From NCBI GenBank assembly GCA_027623295.1, contig JAQBXR010000006.1, positions 90,975-136,802 of the forward strand: a stretch of 45,828 bases of DNA, given 5' to 3'. A program made the position numbers and the translations under genes. Under the pieces are notes generated by a model that searched no databases, was not told where the DNA came from, and saw only the letters and a program-made list of their open reading frames with translations. Positions 34,290 through 43,104 of this stretch are shown here, piece by piece. The first letter of the stretch is position 1. Each line of letters begins with the position of its first letter. This DNA comes from Planctomycetota bacterium. GTDB taxonomy: Bacteria > Planctomycetota > UBA1135.

Positions 34290-34790
34290 CTAGTTGACGT
34301 AGTTGTAGCCGCCCGGAGTGCTAATCGACCATACAGTGGTAGGGTTTTGCGAGTCGTAGAAGGGGTTACCGGTTGGGAAGGTCTCAGGACCACCTTTTGC
34401 GGAGAACTTGTAATCGATACCATCGGACTGGTACTGGTAGCCGTTAGTTGCATCTGGAAGATCTGCGCTTGGATCTTTCGGAAGGGCAGGCATGAAGTCA
34501 GGCACAAGACCTGGGCAGTAACTGCCGGTTACACCGTAACCGTGGTTAGTACCAACGCCAGAGGCATCGCCCCACCAAGCACCGTTGGTGTCTGGGTAGG
34601 CACCGTTGACACGGTTGTAGCTAGCAAGTGCAGTTTGCATAGTCTTCAAGTCAGAAGCGCGACGCGAGTCGCGGGAGGATTTTGCTGCGTCCTCAAGAAC
34701 GGGGATTAGAATTCCAGCGAGCATCGCCAGAATAGTAACTACGATCAACATCTCGATGATCGTGAAGCCGGATTTTCTGTTAGTTTTCAT
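34290..34790 (-). CDS. Type IV prepilin-like / pseudopilin protein 2
   Basis: This 166-residue protein has the leader MKTNRKSG followed by FTIIEMLIVVTILAMLAGIL, a canonical class III prepilin signal with Glu at +5. The body (SSRDSRRASDLKTMQTALAS, NGAYPDTNGAWWGD, FMPALPKDPSADLPDATNG, a final PGGYNYVN) parallels protein 1 block for block, so the two arose by duplication. The family forms pseudopili of type II secretion or type IV pili. The start lacks a Shine-Dalgarno. The upstream stretch 34791-34953 contains a TTGAAC box but no convincing -10. Confidence 0.9.
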   Translation of the reverse strand: MKTNRKSGFTIIEMLIVVTILAMLAGILIPVLEDAAKSSRDSRRASDLKTMQTALASYNRVNGAYPDTNGAWWGDASGVGTNHGYGVTGSYCPGLVPDFMPALPKDPSADLPDATNGYQYQSDGIDYKFSAKGGPETFPTGNPFYDSQNPTTVWSISTPGGYNYVN

Positions 34791-34953
34791 CGTAAGTTGT
34801 TTTGAACCATAAAGTTAGAGGGAAAACCGTCTCGCTCCTTATGAATCGGTGAGGTCAGGTGTTCAATCGTTTATCGGTGCTCTCCTGGGCTTTCTTGAGC
34901 TTCCTGACTCAGAAATCCAACATTTACGATGGTTAAGAGAATCCCCAGCCCGT

Positions 34954-35733
34954 CTAATCGAGGTCGACAATGACCGGAATATGGTCGCTTGGCTTCGATT
35001 CCCACTCTCCCATCTTGCGCTCGTCACGATCCATGGAGGCTCCCGTGCAGCGGTCGATGGCAGCAGGGGTGCCGAGCGCGAGGTCAATACGCAGGCCTAA
35101 ATCGCGTGGAAAGGCGCCACCGCGATAATCCCACCAAGAGAAGAGGCCGGCGTCCTGATGATGCTTGCGGTACAAATCCTGCAGCCCCCAATCGGTGAAG
35201 CCTTGCAGCTGCGCATGCTCCTCGGCGCTGAAGTGAATCTTGTTGCGCCACAAATCGGGTTCATGCACATCGCGCTCTTCGGGGGCAATATTGAAGTCAC
35301 CGAGAATGACGAGTGGATCCTCCTGCGAAAACTCCTTCTCCATCCAGGTGCGCAAGGCCTTTAGCCATTCCATTTTTAGCGCAAACTTGTCGGTGCCCAG
35401 TTGCTTGCCATTGATGACGTAGACGTTGATCCATCGCACTCCATCTAGAACGCAAGAAATCACCCGTGCTTGTTCGGGGGCTGGGTCGCCACCGAATCCG
35501 TTACGCACATCTTCCAGCGGCTTTTTGCTGATTAGTGCGACACCGTTGTAAGTCTTCTGACCGTGCACCGCAGCTTGGTACCCGATTTCCTCCATGGTCG
35601 CGTGGGGGAAGTCCGCATCTTGGACTTTGGTTTCCTGCAAACAAAGCAGGTCGGGTTGATGACGTTCAAGAACTCCCACCGTTCGCTCGAGGCGGGTGCG
35701 GAGGGAGTTCACATTCCAACTGATGGCGCGCAT
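34954..35733 (-). CDS. xthA: Exodeoxyribonuclease III
   Basis: This Mg-dependent AP endonuclease / 3'-exonuclease works in base-excision repair. The 259-residue protein has the ExoIII layout: ISWNVNSLRTRL at the N-terminus, LCLQETKVQD with the metal-binding Glu, a GDFNIAPEERDVHEP segment, WWDYRGGAFPRDLGLRIDL, and a C-terminal PSDHIPVIVDLD with the catalytic Asp-His. The start at 35733 (MRAISWN) aligns with the family and has TAAACT six bases upstream; two codons upstream another ATG exists but is less likely. It lies 40 bases after the M14 gene. Confidence 0.93.
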   Translation of the reverse strand: MRAISWNVNSLRTRLERTVGVLERHQPDLLCLQETKVQDADFPHATMEEIGYQAAVHGQKTYNGVALISKKPLEDVRNGFGGDPAPEQARVISCVLDGVRWINVYVINGKQLGTDKFALKMEWLKALRTWMEKEFSQEDPLVILGDFNIAPEERDVHEPDLWRNKIHFSAEEHAQLQGFTDWGLQDLYRKHHQDAGLFSWWDYRGGAFPRDLGLRIDLALGTPAAIDRCTGASMDRDERKMGEWESKPSDHIPVIVDLD

Positions 35734-35739
35734 AAGCAA

Positions 35740-35745
35740 AGTTTA
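35740..35745 (-). promoter_or_regulatory. -10-like hexamer before xthA
   Basis: TAAACT on the minus strand is followed by six bases (ttgctt) and the ATG at 35733. This fits transcription of xthA separate from the upstream M14 gene. Confidence 0.4.
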
Positions 35746-35773
35746 CGCGCGCCGCTTGCAGAGGGGGATGCCC

Positions 35774-38209
35774 TTAGTTAAAGGTAACGCTAAGCGGCGT
35801 GGTGAATTCCGCGTTTGCTGACGCCAAGGCAATCACCGCCTGGAAATGCAGGGTCAGGCCGGCAACGCTAGCCGGTAGGGTGGCATCGAAGGTGCCGACG
35901 CCATCGGTGCCGCAGGTCCCACTCAGGATTGGATTGGCTGGTGCGAGGAAGAGGGTGCCCAGAATGCCGGGGACGGTGCTGCCACCACTCAGGTTAGGGC
36001 TGTAGGCAAGGTTAAAACTTGCACCTGGCTCGCCATCGACCACGAAGCGGATGGTTTCGCCAACACTTGGCTCACCCCACATGCCCAAACTTGGACCACC
36101 CTGCAGCGTGCGGATTTCAAGATCATCCAACATGCCTTCGGTGATGTCATCGTTCGGATCATCGGCAATGATGAAACGCAAGCGCATAAGATTAGTGAAT
36201 GGCACCACTCCATTAAGTTCGATTTCAGTATCGACCCAGTTAGAACCGGTGTCACCAAGGTTTTCAAGGTTTACCCAAGACAAACCGTTGTTGCTGGAGA
36301 TTTGACTCACCCAACGATCATCCACAGGACCACCTGGACGGTTCGCAAACCAGCGTGCGTAATGCAAGCTCGCATTGCTTTGGCCGAGCAAACTAAAACG
36401 TGGCGAGGTCAGCCATGCAATGCCATCGACATCGTTGGTGCCCACACTTCCGCCAGCCGCAGCGCCAGTCACCCAGCATTGCGTTCCGTTCGGAGTGTTG
36501 TCATCGCCGGATTGCACATCGCTGCCGCCGGAGTTGGTGGCTTCCGGATTGGCACGTTCCCATGACCAGTTGGTGGCGTTGTTTGCTGCCCATCCGAAAT
36601 CAGCGACCTCCATCTGATCGCGTATTAACACGCGTTGACGGCCAAGGGTGATGTTTACTTCGCTGCTATCGATCCATCCTTCGTAGTCCAACTCAAGGTC
36701 CAAAGCGAAGGAAGTACCGACGGGAGCATTCGCGGCAAAATCGATTTGGAAAGGAGCACTAAGTGCGGAGCTGCGTGGTGCGACCACCAAGTTGCCAGCC
36801 AAGCCGGAAACCACAGTGAAGGCATGCGTGGAACTGAGATCGAAGTCTACGCTCAATGCGGTGATGCCAAAATTTTCGACCCAAACTTGCAGTGCCCAGC
36901 TTTCGCCCGGTTCTTGCGCGAGGTCGCCGTCGCCACTGACTTCATTCCAAACCAAGTCGCCGACCGAGGCCCATGATCCGGTGTATTGCGCGGACTGAAA
37001 GTAAGCAGGACGAATCGATTGATAAAGCGCAGGAATGCGGGAAGGTTGTGGCCAGAAGCCATCGTTCGAGTTACCAATTTCAGGAGTAAAGGCAAACGTG
37101 CCGTATTCCCCATAGTGGTAATCCACACTGCCACCATTAGCGATGTAAAGCACTTCCCAAATCGTGCCCCGCGGCCATCCGTTTTCAGCGGTGAAGGAAC
37201 TACCGTACTGCCGGTAGATGGCATCGTCTGGAGTCACAATCGTGTTGTAGCCCCACGGATAAAGCATGAGGTCGCTGTAGGTGTGCGACGACATGGACAT
37301 GCCAGGAGGCATGGTGGCCATCGTGTTAACTAGGGTTTGCGTTTCTGGCTCCGAGAAGGGGGCCGTGCCGCGGTAGGTTTCACTACTGGTGTTGCCGCTA
37401 GAGCCTTGCCATTGCGCACCCCATTCCCAATCGTAGTTTCGGTTCAGGTCAACGCCAAAAGTGCCATCGCCATTGTTGCGACGATTCTTACGCCAAAAAC
37501 CACCACCGCCTGGGTTGGTTTGGCGGTTGTATTCATAACCGTCTGGATTCACGCAAGGCACAAACATGAGGTTGCGCGTTTCCACCAAACGGGTGGAGGT
37601 GGAATCTGTGCCGTAGGTCGAAAGAACTTCGTCCGCGAACAGCAAAAGTGATTCGCCGGACATCGGTTCGCGCGCGTGATGGATGGCGTCATACCAAGCG
37701 ACAGCTTTGGCCGGATCATGCACACCGGGAGTGGTGCTAATCCGCATCCCCCAAATGCTTCGCCCTTGAATGGTGGTGCCGACCGCGAACTTTGGCGAGC
37801 AAAGCATGGGGTAGGTCGCGGCTAAACGATCCATTTCCGCTTCAATCTCAGCGAGGGTTTTGAAACCGCCCATGGAGCCACCGACGGCGGCAGCAACACC
37901 TTGCGCCTGACTTTGTGCTAAATCCAAGGCCGCTCGTTCCGCATAGAAGCTTGCGAGGTCCTCAATCGCCACTGTAAAGCCAATGCCGGCGCCCAGGAGC
38001 ACGGCTTGCTCGGCGTCGGTGGCGTAGGCGGTGGCCTCTCCAGACATGGCCACGGCATGGTGGTCATCGACATCTTCGAGAAGAATTTGCAGCTGCTGAT
38101 ATTCCTCCACGCTGGAGACCGGAATTTTCAACAGGTCTTTCACGGGAGGTTGTTGAGGCGTGCCTTGGGCGAGGCCCAGGCTGAGGGTGATAAGGGTGAG
38201 GAAATCCAT
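35774..38209 (-). CDS. Secreted zinc carboxypeptidase (M14 family) with C-terminal beta domains
   Basis: This 811-residue protein has a signal peptide (MDFLTLITLSLGLAQG) and an M14 metallocarboxypeptidase domain (about 115-430). Motifs are DAIHHAREPMSGES (zinc-binding His and Glu), VPCVNPDGYEYN, KNRRNN with DLNRNYDWEWG (substrate-binding Asn-Arg), SSHTYSDLMLYPWG (third zinc His) and FTPEIGN (catalytic Glu). Two or three beta domains follow: a jelly-roll-like one (SNNGLSWVNLENLGD, LRFIIADDPNDDITEGMLDD) and a final domain of a type I associate with planctomycete exported proteins. The ATG at 38209 directly precedes the signal peptide. It should remove C-terminal residues from extracellular peptides. 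Confidence 0.9.
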   Translation of the reverse strand: MDFLTLITLSLGLAQGTPQQPPVKDLLKIPVSSVEEYQQLQILLEDVDDHHAVAMSGEATAYATDAEQAVLLGAGIGFTVAIEDLASFYAERAALDLAQSQAQGVAAAVGGSMGGFKTLAEIEAEMDRLAATYPMLCSPKFAVGTTIQGRSIWGMRISTTPGVHDPAKAVAWYDAIHHAREPMSGESLLLFADEVLSTYGTDSTSTRLVETRNLMFVPCVNPDGYEYNRQTNPGGGGFWRKNRRNNGDGTFGVDLNRNYDWEWGAQWQGSSGNTSSETYRGTAPFSEPETQTLVNTMATMPPGMSMSSHTYSDLMLYPWGYNTIVTPDDAIYRQYGSSFTAENGWPRGTIWEVLYIANGGSVDYHYGEYGTFAFTPEIGNSNDGFWPQPSRIPALYQSIRPAYFQSAQYTGSWASVGDLVWNEVSGDGDLAQEPGESWALQVWVENFGITALSVDFDLSSTHAFTVVSGLAGNLVVAPRSSALSAPFQIDFAANAPVGTSFALDLELDYEGWIDSSEVNITLGRQRVLIRDQMEVADFGWAANNATNWSWERANPEATNSGGSDVQSGDDNTPNGTQCWVTGAAAGGSVGTNDVDGIAWLTSPRFSLLGQSNASLHYARWFANRPGGPVDDRWVSQISSNNGLSWVNLENLGDTGSNWVDTEIELNGVVPFTNLMRLRFIIADDPNDDITEGMLDDLEIRTLQGGPSLGMWGEPSVGETIRFVVDGEPGASFNLAYSPNLSGGSTVPGILGTLFLAPANPILSGTCGTDGVGTFDATLPASVAGLTLHFQAVIALASANAEFTTPLSVTFN

Positions 38210-38237
38210 TGCAGAACAGGGGTTTCCTAGCTTAGCA

Positions 38238-38260
38238 AAGTATTCGATTTTTTGTAGAAT
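38238..38260 (+). promoter_or_regulatory. Promoter of the aldehyde dehydrogenase gene
   Basis: TAGAAT at 38255-38260 is preceded, after 17 bases, by a TTAGCA -35-like box (38232-38237, just before this span). It ends ten bases before the ATG at 38271, predicting a leader of about four bases. Confidence 0.5.
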
Positions 38261-38270
38261 GGCTGGTTCC

Positions 38271-39818
38271 ATGACCACGACCACCACCTCATTGGACTTG
38301 TCATTCCTGGCCGAATTCGGCTTGGGAGGACTGCATTCTGGCGCCTACGCGGGCAAATGGCTCGACTGTTCGGGAGAAGAACTCTCCGTCGTCAGCCCGG
38401 CTACCGGCGAAGAAATCGGCCGCGTCAAGCAGGCCACATTAAAGGAGTACGAGCAAATCATGGAAGCCGCGCAAGAAGCTTTCTTGCGTTGGCGCGAACT
38501 TCCGGCACCCCAGCGCGGCGAATACGTGCGTCAGTGCGGCGTAGAAATGCGCAAGTACAAGGAGCCTTTGGGCAAGTTGGTTACCTTGGAGATGGGCAAG
38601 ATTCTTCAGGAAGGTTTGGGCGAGGTGCAAGAGGCGATTGACATTGCAGACTTTGCTGTCGGCCAATCACGCATGCTTTACGGATTGTCGCTGCACTCCG
38701 AGCGTCCGCAACACGCCATGCGTGAGCAGTATCACCCCATCGGTTTGGTCGGTGTGATTTCCGCGTTTAACTTCCCGTCTGCCGTTTGGGCATGGAACTC
38801 CATGTTGGCTTTGATCTGCGGCGATGCAACCGTATGGAAGCCGAGTTGGAAAACGCCTCTGACAGCGATTGCCATGACCAAGGTTTGCGCCAAGGTTTTG
38901 GAGCCTGCAGGTTTCGGTGCTTTGATCTCCATGATCGTTGGCCCAGACATGGAAATCGGTGAAGCCATGACCGGCGATAAGCGTTTCCCATTAATCAGCG
39001 CTACCGGTTCTTGCCGCATGGGTAAGATTGTTGGCGCCAAAGTTGCCGCACGTTTTGGCAAGAGCTTGTTGGAGCTTGGCGGTAACAACGCATGCATCGT
39101 TCTGGACGATGCTGACCTCGAAATGGCTGCCCGCGCGATTGCATTCGGCGCAGTCGGTACTGCCGGTCAGCGTTGTACTTCGACCCGTCGGGTTTTGGTG
39201 CAAAAGGGTGTCAAGGAAACCTTGGTCAACCGTTTGCTCGAGCTTTATAAAGGCGTGGAGATTGGCCACCCTCTCGCAGAAAACACTCTTATGGGTCCAC
39301 TCTCCGATGCCGATGCCGTGCAGCGCGTCATGGATGCCGTAGAAGCGGTTAAGAAGCAAGGCGGTGAGATTCTGTGCGGTGGCGAGCGCGTCACTCCAGA
39401 AGGTTGTGAAGGCGGCCATTACATGACTCCAGTCATCGCTACTGCCGAGAACCACTGGGACATCGTGCAACACGAAACCTTTGGTCCCATCCTTTACATC
39501 ATTGAAATCGACAATCTCGATCAAGCTATCGAGTTGCACAACGATGTACCGCAAGGCCTAAGCTCCTCCATCTTCACCCTGAACATGCGTGATGCTGAGA
39601 GGTTCCTCAGTTCGATTGGTTCCGATTGTGGAATTGCTAATGTCAACATCGGTACTTCCGGTGCTGAGATTGGTGGCGCTTTTGGTGGTGAGAAGGAAAC
39701 CGGTGGCGGTCGCGAGTCCGGCTCCGATGCATGGAAGGCTTACATGCGCCGTCAAACCAACACGGTGAACTGGGGTACTGAGCTTCCACTCGCTCAGGGC
39801 ATCTCTTTCGATCTGTAA
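38271..39818 (+). CDS. Aldehyde dehydrogenase, ALDH7 type (aminoadipate-semialdehyde dehydrogenase-like)
   Basis: This 515-residue NAD(P)-dependent dehydrogenase has the catalytic Cys in GTAGQRCTSTRR, the catalytic Glu in LLELGGNNACIV, and the nucleotide-binding segments FNFPSAVWAWN and KPSWKTPLTAIA. The ending YMRRQTNTVNWGTELPLAQG closely resembles ALDH7 enzymes (antiquitin), which oxidise aminoadipate semialdehyde in lysine breakdown. The ATG at 38271 is chosen for its position ten bases after TAGAAT; an ATG at 38259 overlaps that box. It is divergent from the M14 gene and isolated from other lysine-catabolism genes. The terminator at 39836 follows. Confidence 0.92.
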   Translation: MTTTTTSLDLSFLAEFGLGGLHSGAYAGKWLDCSGEELSVVSPATGEEIGRVKQATLKEYEQIMEAAQEAFLRWRELPAPQRGEYVRQCGVEMRKYKEPLGKLVTLEMGKILQEGLGEVQEAIDIADFAVGQSRMLYGLSLHSERPQHAMREQYHPIGLVGVISAFNFPSAVWAWNSMLALICGDATVWKPSWKTPLTAIAMTKVCAKVLEPAGFGALISMIVGPDMEIGEAMTGDKRFPLISATGSCRMGKIVGAKVAARFGKSLLELGGNNACIVLDDADLEMAARAIAFGAVGTAGQRCTSTRRVLVQKGVKETLVNRLLELYKGVEIGHPLAENTLMGPLSDADAVQRVMDAVEAVKKQGGEILCGGERVTPEGCEGGHYMTPVIATAENHWDIVQHETFGPILYIIEIDNLDQAIELHNDVPQGLSSSIFTLNMRDAERFLSSIGSDCGIANVNIGTSGAEIGGAFGGEKETGGGRESGSDAWKAYMRRQTNTVNWGTELPLAQGISFDL

Positions 39819-39835
39819 AGATTGATTTTACTTTT

Positions 39836-39871
39836 CGCGGTCCAGTCCTTTTATCGAAGGGCTGGACCGCG
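39836..39871. terminator. Hairpin between convergent ALDH and arylsulfotransferase genes
   Basis: CGCGGTCCAGTCCTT pairs with AAGGGCTGGACCGCG (one G-T) around ttatcg in the 56-base gap between the two stops. It probably works in both directions. T-runs are weak; upstream ttttacttt lies on the 5' side. Confidence 0.7.
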
Positions 39872-39874
39872 CCT

Positions 39875-41086
39875 TCAATTACCGAGTAAATCGCCCAGGT
39901 AAGAACGCGGGTAACGTTTCATGCGTACCAAAGTGGAAATCTTGCCGTTCTCACTTGGCTGAAAGTACTCCCAGACCACCTTGCCGGCAGAGGTCACCTC
40001 CACAGCATGACCGCGGTCGGATTCTAAGAGCAGGGTGTTGCCGTTTTCCAAACGCTGTGCGGCACCACGGCCGGCGGTGTAGAAGGCTTCTTTCTCCGCA
40101 GCGGCCCACTGCCACACGATTTCTTTGGTGTTTGGATCCACCTCTATCGCGCGACTCCAGCCGCGACTCAATCCGTTATCAAACATCAAAATATGGCCAC
40201 TTTCCAAAACCGTGGCATCGTGTTGGCCGGAGATTTCACCGAGACCAAACTGCCACAGAAGTTCTCCTGTTTCCGGTCGCAAAATGACTACCCGGTTTTG
40301 GTGCCGCATGGAAACCATGACATTGCCTGGGGTAAAAAGTGGATTGCGTGCTTCCCAACCTGATTGCATCCAGGCCACCGAATTGGAATGGACCAAATCA
40401 ATAATGCTTTTGTCCCGTGAAAGCAAATGCGGCTCTACGGTTTCCCATTCCCAGTCCGGGGAAGAATCTAAAAGGTCCACCAAGGAATATTCGGCCTGCA
40501 CTTCACCGGCGGCACTCATTTGCACAATCAACTCATCGCGCACTTCAATCTCGGTTGAAATCGATGGCAGCATACGCCGCTGAAAACTAAGCGTAGAAAG
40601 GCTGCCATCGGGAAGGACTTCGACATCGTGATGCGCAGGAATTGGCTGACGCCAAACCAATTCGTTATTCCAATTTAGTTTGACCAAAAAGGAACCGTCC
40701 TCTTCCTTCGTCGGCACCACAATCGAGCCGTCCTTCAGTAACTCGACATGCCCCCAAACCTTGCCTTCACGACTCCAAGAGTGAAGAATCTTGCCCTGGT
40801 TATCCATCAAGCGCGCCTCACAAGGACTATGGATGCTAAACAGGTTGATGCCGTCCTGAATGGCACTGGCTTGATGAATGAGGACTCCCGTGTTGCGTGC
40901 ACCTTCGGCGCTCTCTACATAGTCGACATAACCAAGGGCTTGCAGCGCTTGAAGGTCCTGAGCCCCTAAATCCTCAGTGGAAAACTCTTTCTCAGGAGCT
41001 GGCTTTTCGGCGTTTCCGCAACTCGCGAACAGGCATAGAGCGATAGCACCAAGAGTGGTCGGTTGCGCGGGGGAGAAGAGCCTCAT
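39875..41086 (-). CDS. Arylsulfotransferase (ASST)-like lipoprotein
   Basis: This 403-residue protein has a leader with lipobox LFASC (Cys23), a short linker with LQALGYVDYV, and a beta-propeller domain with repeats typical of the ASST/arylsulfotransferase family. These include ARLMDNQGKILHSW, HHDVEVLPDGSL, DLVHSNSVAWM, GQHDATVLESGHILMFDNGL and RLENGNTLLLESDRGHAVEV. His residues in HHD, VHSN and QHDAT lie where ASST has catalytic and structural histidines. The family moves sulfate between phenols in the periplasm, or binds other ligands in many homologues, so the substrate is open. TAGAAT lies eight bases before the ATG. Confidence 0.82.
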   Translation of the reverse strand: MRLFSPAQPTTLGAIALCLFASCGNAEKPAPEKEFSTEDLGAQDLQALQALGYVDYVESAEGARNTGVLIHQASAIQDGINLFSIHSPCEARLMDNQGKILHSWSREGKVWGHVELLKDGSIVVPTKEEDGSFLVKLNWNNELVWRQPIPAHHDVEVLPDGSLSTLSFQRRMLPSISTEIEVRDELIVQMSAAGEVQAEYSLVDLLDSSPDWEWETVEPHLLSRDKSIIDLVHSNSVAWMQSGWEARNPLFTPGNVMVSMRHQNRVVILRPETGELLWQFGLGEISGQHDATVLESGHILMFDNGLSRGWSRAIEVDPNTKEIVWQWAAAEKEAFYTAGRGAAQRLENGNTLLLESDRGHAVEVTSAGKVVWEYFQPSENGKISTLVRMKRYPRSYLGDLLGN

Positions 41087-41094
41087 CGCTCTGG

Positions 41095-41100
41095 ATTCTA
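41095..41100 (-). promoter_or_regulatory. -10-like hexamer before the arylsulfotransferase gene
   Basis: TAGAAT on the minus strand is separated from the ATG at 41086 by eight bases (ccagagcg), giving a near-leaderless transcript. Confidence 0.4.
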
Positions 41101-41110
41101 AGGGCTTCTC

Positions 41111-42093
41111 CTACTTGGAAGCAGAGCGAATTCGGCGCCGCAGGACTTCGACCGGGACTTCGATCCAGTAATGAATCAGAATGGCGAAAACCATAGTAGG
41201 CACCATGGCAGCCAGTAAAAGCCAACCGCCTTTTTGCTCCGCCCAACCCATTTGGATGGTCAATGCCGCGATTGGCCAATGGGCAAGGAACACTGGGTAG
41301 GAAAGATTGCCCCCAAAATCATCCCACTTTTTGAGCTTAGAAGAGACCTGCGAAGGGTCCACATGCCGTAAAACCATAATGAGATAACCCGCGCTCAGCA
41401 AGGAGAGATAAAACCCAGTCTTGTTGGTGTCAGGGGCAATGGTGACGTTTAGAAAAAACAGAATTGGCGCCCAATAAAGATGTTTACGATGGGTGAGGCG
41501 TTGCCCAAGTTTGAAGTGGTAAATGCAAGCGCCGAAAGAGAACGGTAGCGAGGCCGACCAGAGTGGGTAATAGCGCTCGCCTAAATCGGCATCCATGATC
41601 AACAAGACTATATGAAGGATTACCGATGCCCACGCCCAATACTTGGTCATCCACTTAGTGCGGGTTAAGAACAAGCCCATAAAGATATAGAAACAAAGCT
41701 CTACATCGAGTGACCAAGCTGGTGGCACCAAGCGTTGTTTCGCACCGTTCAGTCCAAACAAGAAGGCGTTGGATAGCCATCCGCCGATATCGGAAGGCAT
41801 CGTCATGGATTTATTAATCGCCTGACTAGTCTCCGGCCAAGAACTAATTACAAAGTAGGCCAGGAGCAAGGTCGCCCAGTAGGGGGGAATAGTCGTAAGA
41901 AGCGATTCGATAGAAAACGAAGCGTGCCGCCGAGGCTTTGCCCGTATCGGCGATCCAGCACTAAGGCCATGAGGTACCCAGAAAGCGCATAAAAGCCGAA
42001 AACGGCATACACTCCGGAGTAGTTATTGAAGTCCGGCCAAAGGTGAGCCAGCACCACTAAGAAGGCGAGGGCGAAGCGGTAGAGGCCAAACAT
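41111..42093 (-). pseudogene. Acyltransferase-3 family membrane protein, frameshifted at a C6 run
   Basis: The first 74 or so codons from the ATG at 42093 read MFGLYRFALAFLVVLAHLW ... FYALSGYLMALVLDRR ... SNRFLRLFPP, the N-terminal helices of an acyltransferase-3 (OatA-like) protein with the usual R-x-x-A and His. They then run out of frame. The other frame continues YWATLLLAYFV and carries some eight further helices to 41111, including VELCFYIFMGLF. The break is at the six-base run 41882-41887 (C6 on the coding strand). One extra C would restore RLFPPYWATLL. It is either a real mutation, a phase-variable switch or a sequencing error. Whole, it would be about 327 residues and add acyl groups to a surface polymer. 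Confidence 0.75.
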
Positions 42094-42204
42094 GTGGACT
42101 AAAAGTAAAGGGAGCGTTTCATTGAAATGTCTTCGCGTGCTAATGACGTGCCCCCCGAGAGCGAGGTGAGAACTTCGATAGTAGGCGTAGAGGGAAGGGC
42201 TGGC

Positions 42205-42210
42205 AATAAT
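42205..42210 (+). promoter_or_regulatory. -10-like hexamer before the alpha/beta hydrolase
   Basis: AATAAT is followed by six bases (gttgcc) and the ATG at 42217. It supports that start over the ATG at 42127. Confidence 0.4.
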
Positions 42211-42216
42211 GTTGCC

Positions 42217-43104
42217 ATGCCAACCGCCCAACCTCCTGGCCCTCCCGCACAGCGCAAGGTCAATCAAGCCCGCCTGCCTTTGGCTCTATGGGATTATGGT
42301 GGCGAGGGGCCCAATGTTTTGTTCGTGCATGGATTTCTCGATACTGGACGCAGTTTTGAAGACATTGCATTTGCGCTGAAGGGCACTTGTCGCCCCCTGT
42401 GCCTGGATTGGCGCGGGCATGGTGCAAGTGCTTGGGCAGGTACCGATGCAGGAAATCATCAACTTGATCACCTCAAAGATTTAGTCACAGTTTTGGATGA
42501 GTTGGCTGCGGATGGCACCTCCATCGACCTCGTGGTGGCTCATTCGATGGGCGGTACCATTGCCATCATGTTGGCTGGCTTTGCCCCAGAAATCATTCCA
42601 CGCCTGCTGCTTTTGGATTGCGTCGGTGGCTATGCCGCCGATGCCGAAACGCAGGTCGACCAAATGGGAGAAGTCGTAAAGCATTTACGCACCCAAACCC
42701 GTGGCTTTCGTGAATTTGATTCTCGAGAGCAAGCAGAATCGCGCGTGCGGCAAAACAACCCTGGCCTTAGTTCCGTGGGGAGTGAGCGTATGGTGCGTCA
42801 CTACTTAGATGAAACTGCCGATGGAAAGTTCCGCGTGCGTTTGGATCCGAGCCTGCGCGGCCCCAATCCTTATCGTTTTCCGGAAGAGCATTGGCAAGAA
42901 ATCTGCTCGCGCGTGAAAGCACGCACCGAAGTTTTAGCACCGGAAGGGGGGTACATGTCCCGCATTCCTGAACTTGGCGACCGCCTAGCGAAAATCCAAA
43001 AATGCACGCGGGTAGATGTGCCAGGAGTTGGACATCATGTGCACGTAGAAGCGCCAGAAGTGGTGGTCGCTGCCGTGCAACGCTTGTTACAGCAAGAAGC
43101 TTAA
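42217..43104 (+). CDS. Alpha/beta hydrolase
   Basis: This 295-residue cytosolic hydrolase has the fold's landmarks: VLFVHGFLDTG (oxyanion-hole His-Gly), LDWRGHGAS, the nucleophile elbow AHSMGG with the catalytic Ser, and a C-terminal GVGHHVHVE with the catalytic His. The substrate cannot be predicted; the family includes esterases, lipases and C-C hydrolases. The frame is open from an ATG at 42127, but the extra 30 residues have low resemblance, and AATAAT lies six bases before the ATG at 42217. It diverges from the acyltransferase, and its end overlaps the end of the histidine kinase gene by four bases. Confidence 0.85.
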   Translation: MPTAQPPGPPAQRKVNQARLPLALWDYGGEGPNVLFVHGFLDTGRSFEDIAFALKGTCRPLCLDWRGHGASAWAGTDAGNHQLDHLKDLVTVLDELAADGTSIDLVVAHSMGGTIAIMLAGFAPEIIPRLLLLDCVGGYAADAETQVDQMGEVVKHLRTQTRGFREFDSREQAESRVRQNNPGLSSVGSERMVRHYLDETADGKFRVRLDPSLRGPNPYRFPEEHWQEICSRVKARTEVLAPEGGYMSRIPELGDRLAKIQKCTRVDVPGVGHHVHVEAPEVVVAAVQRLLQQEA

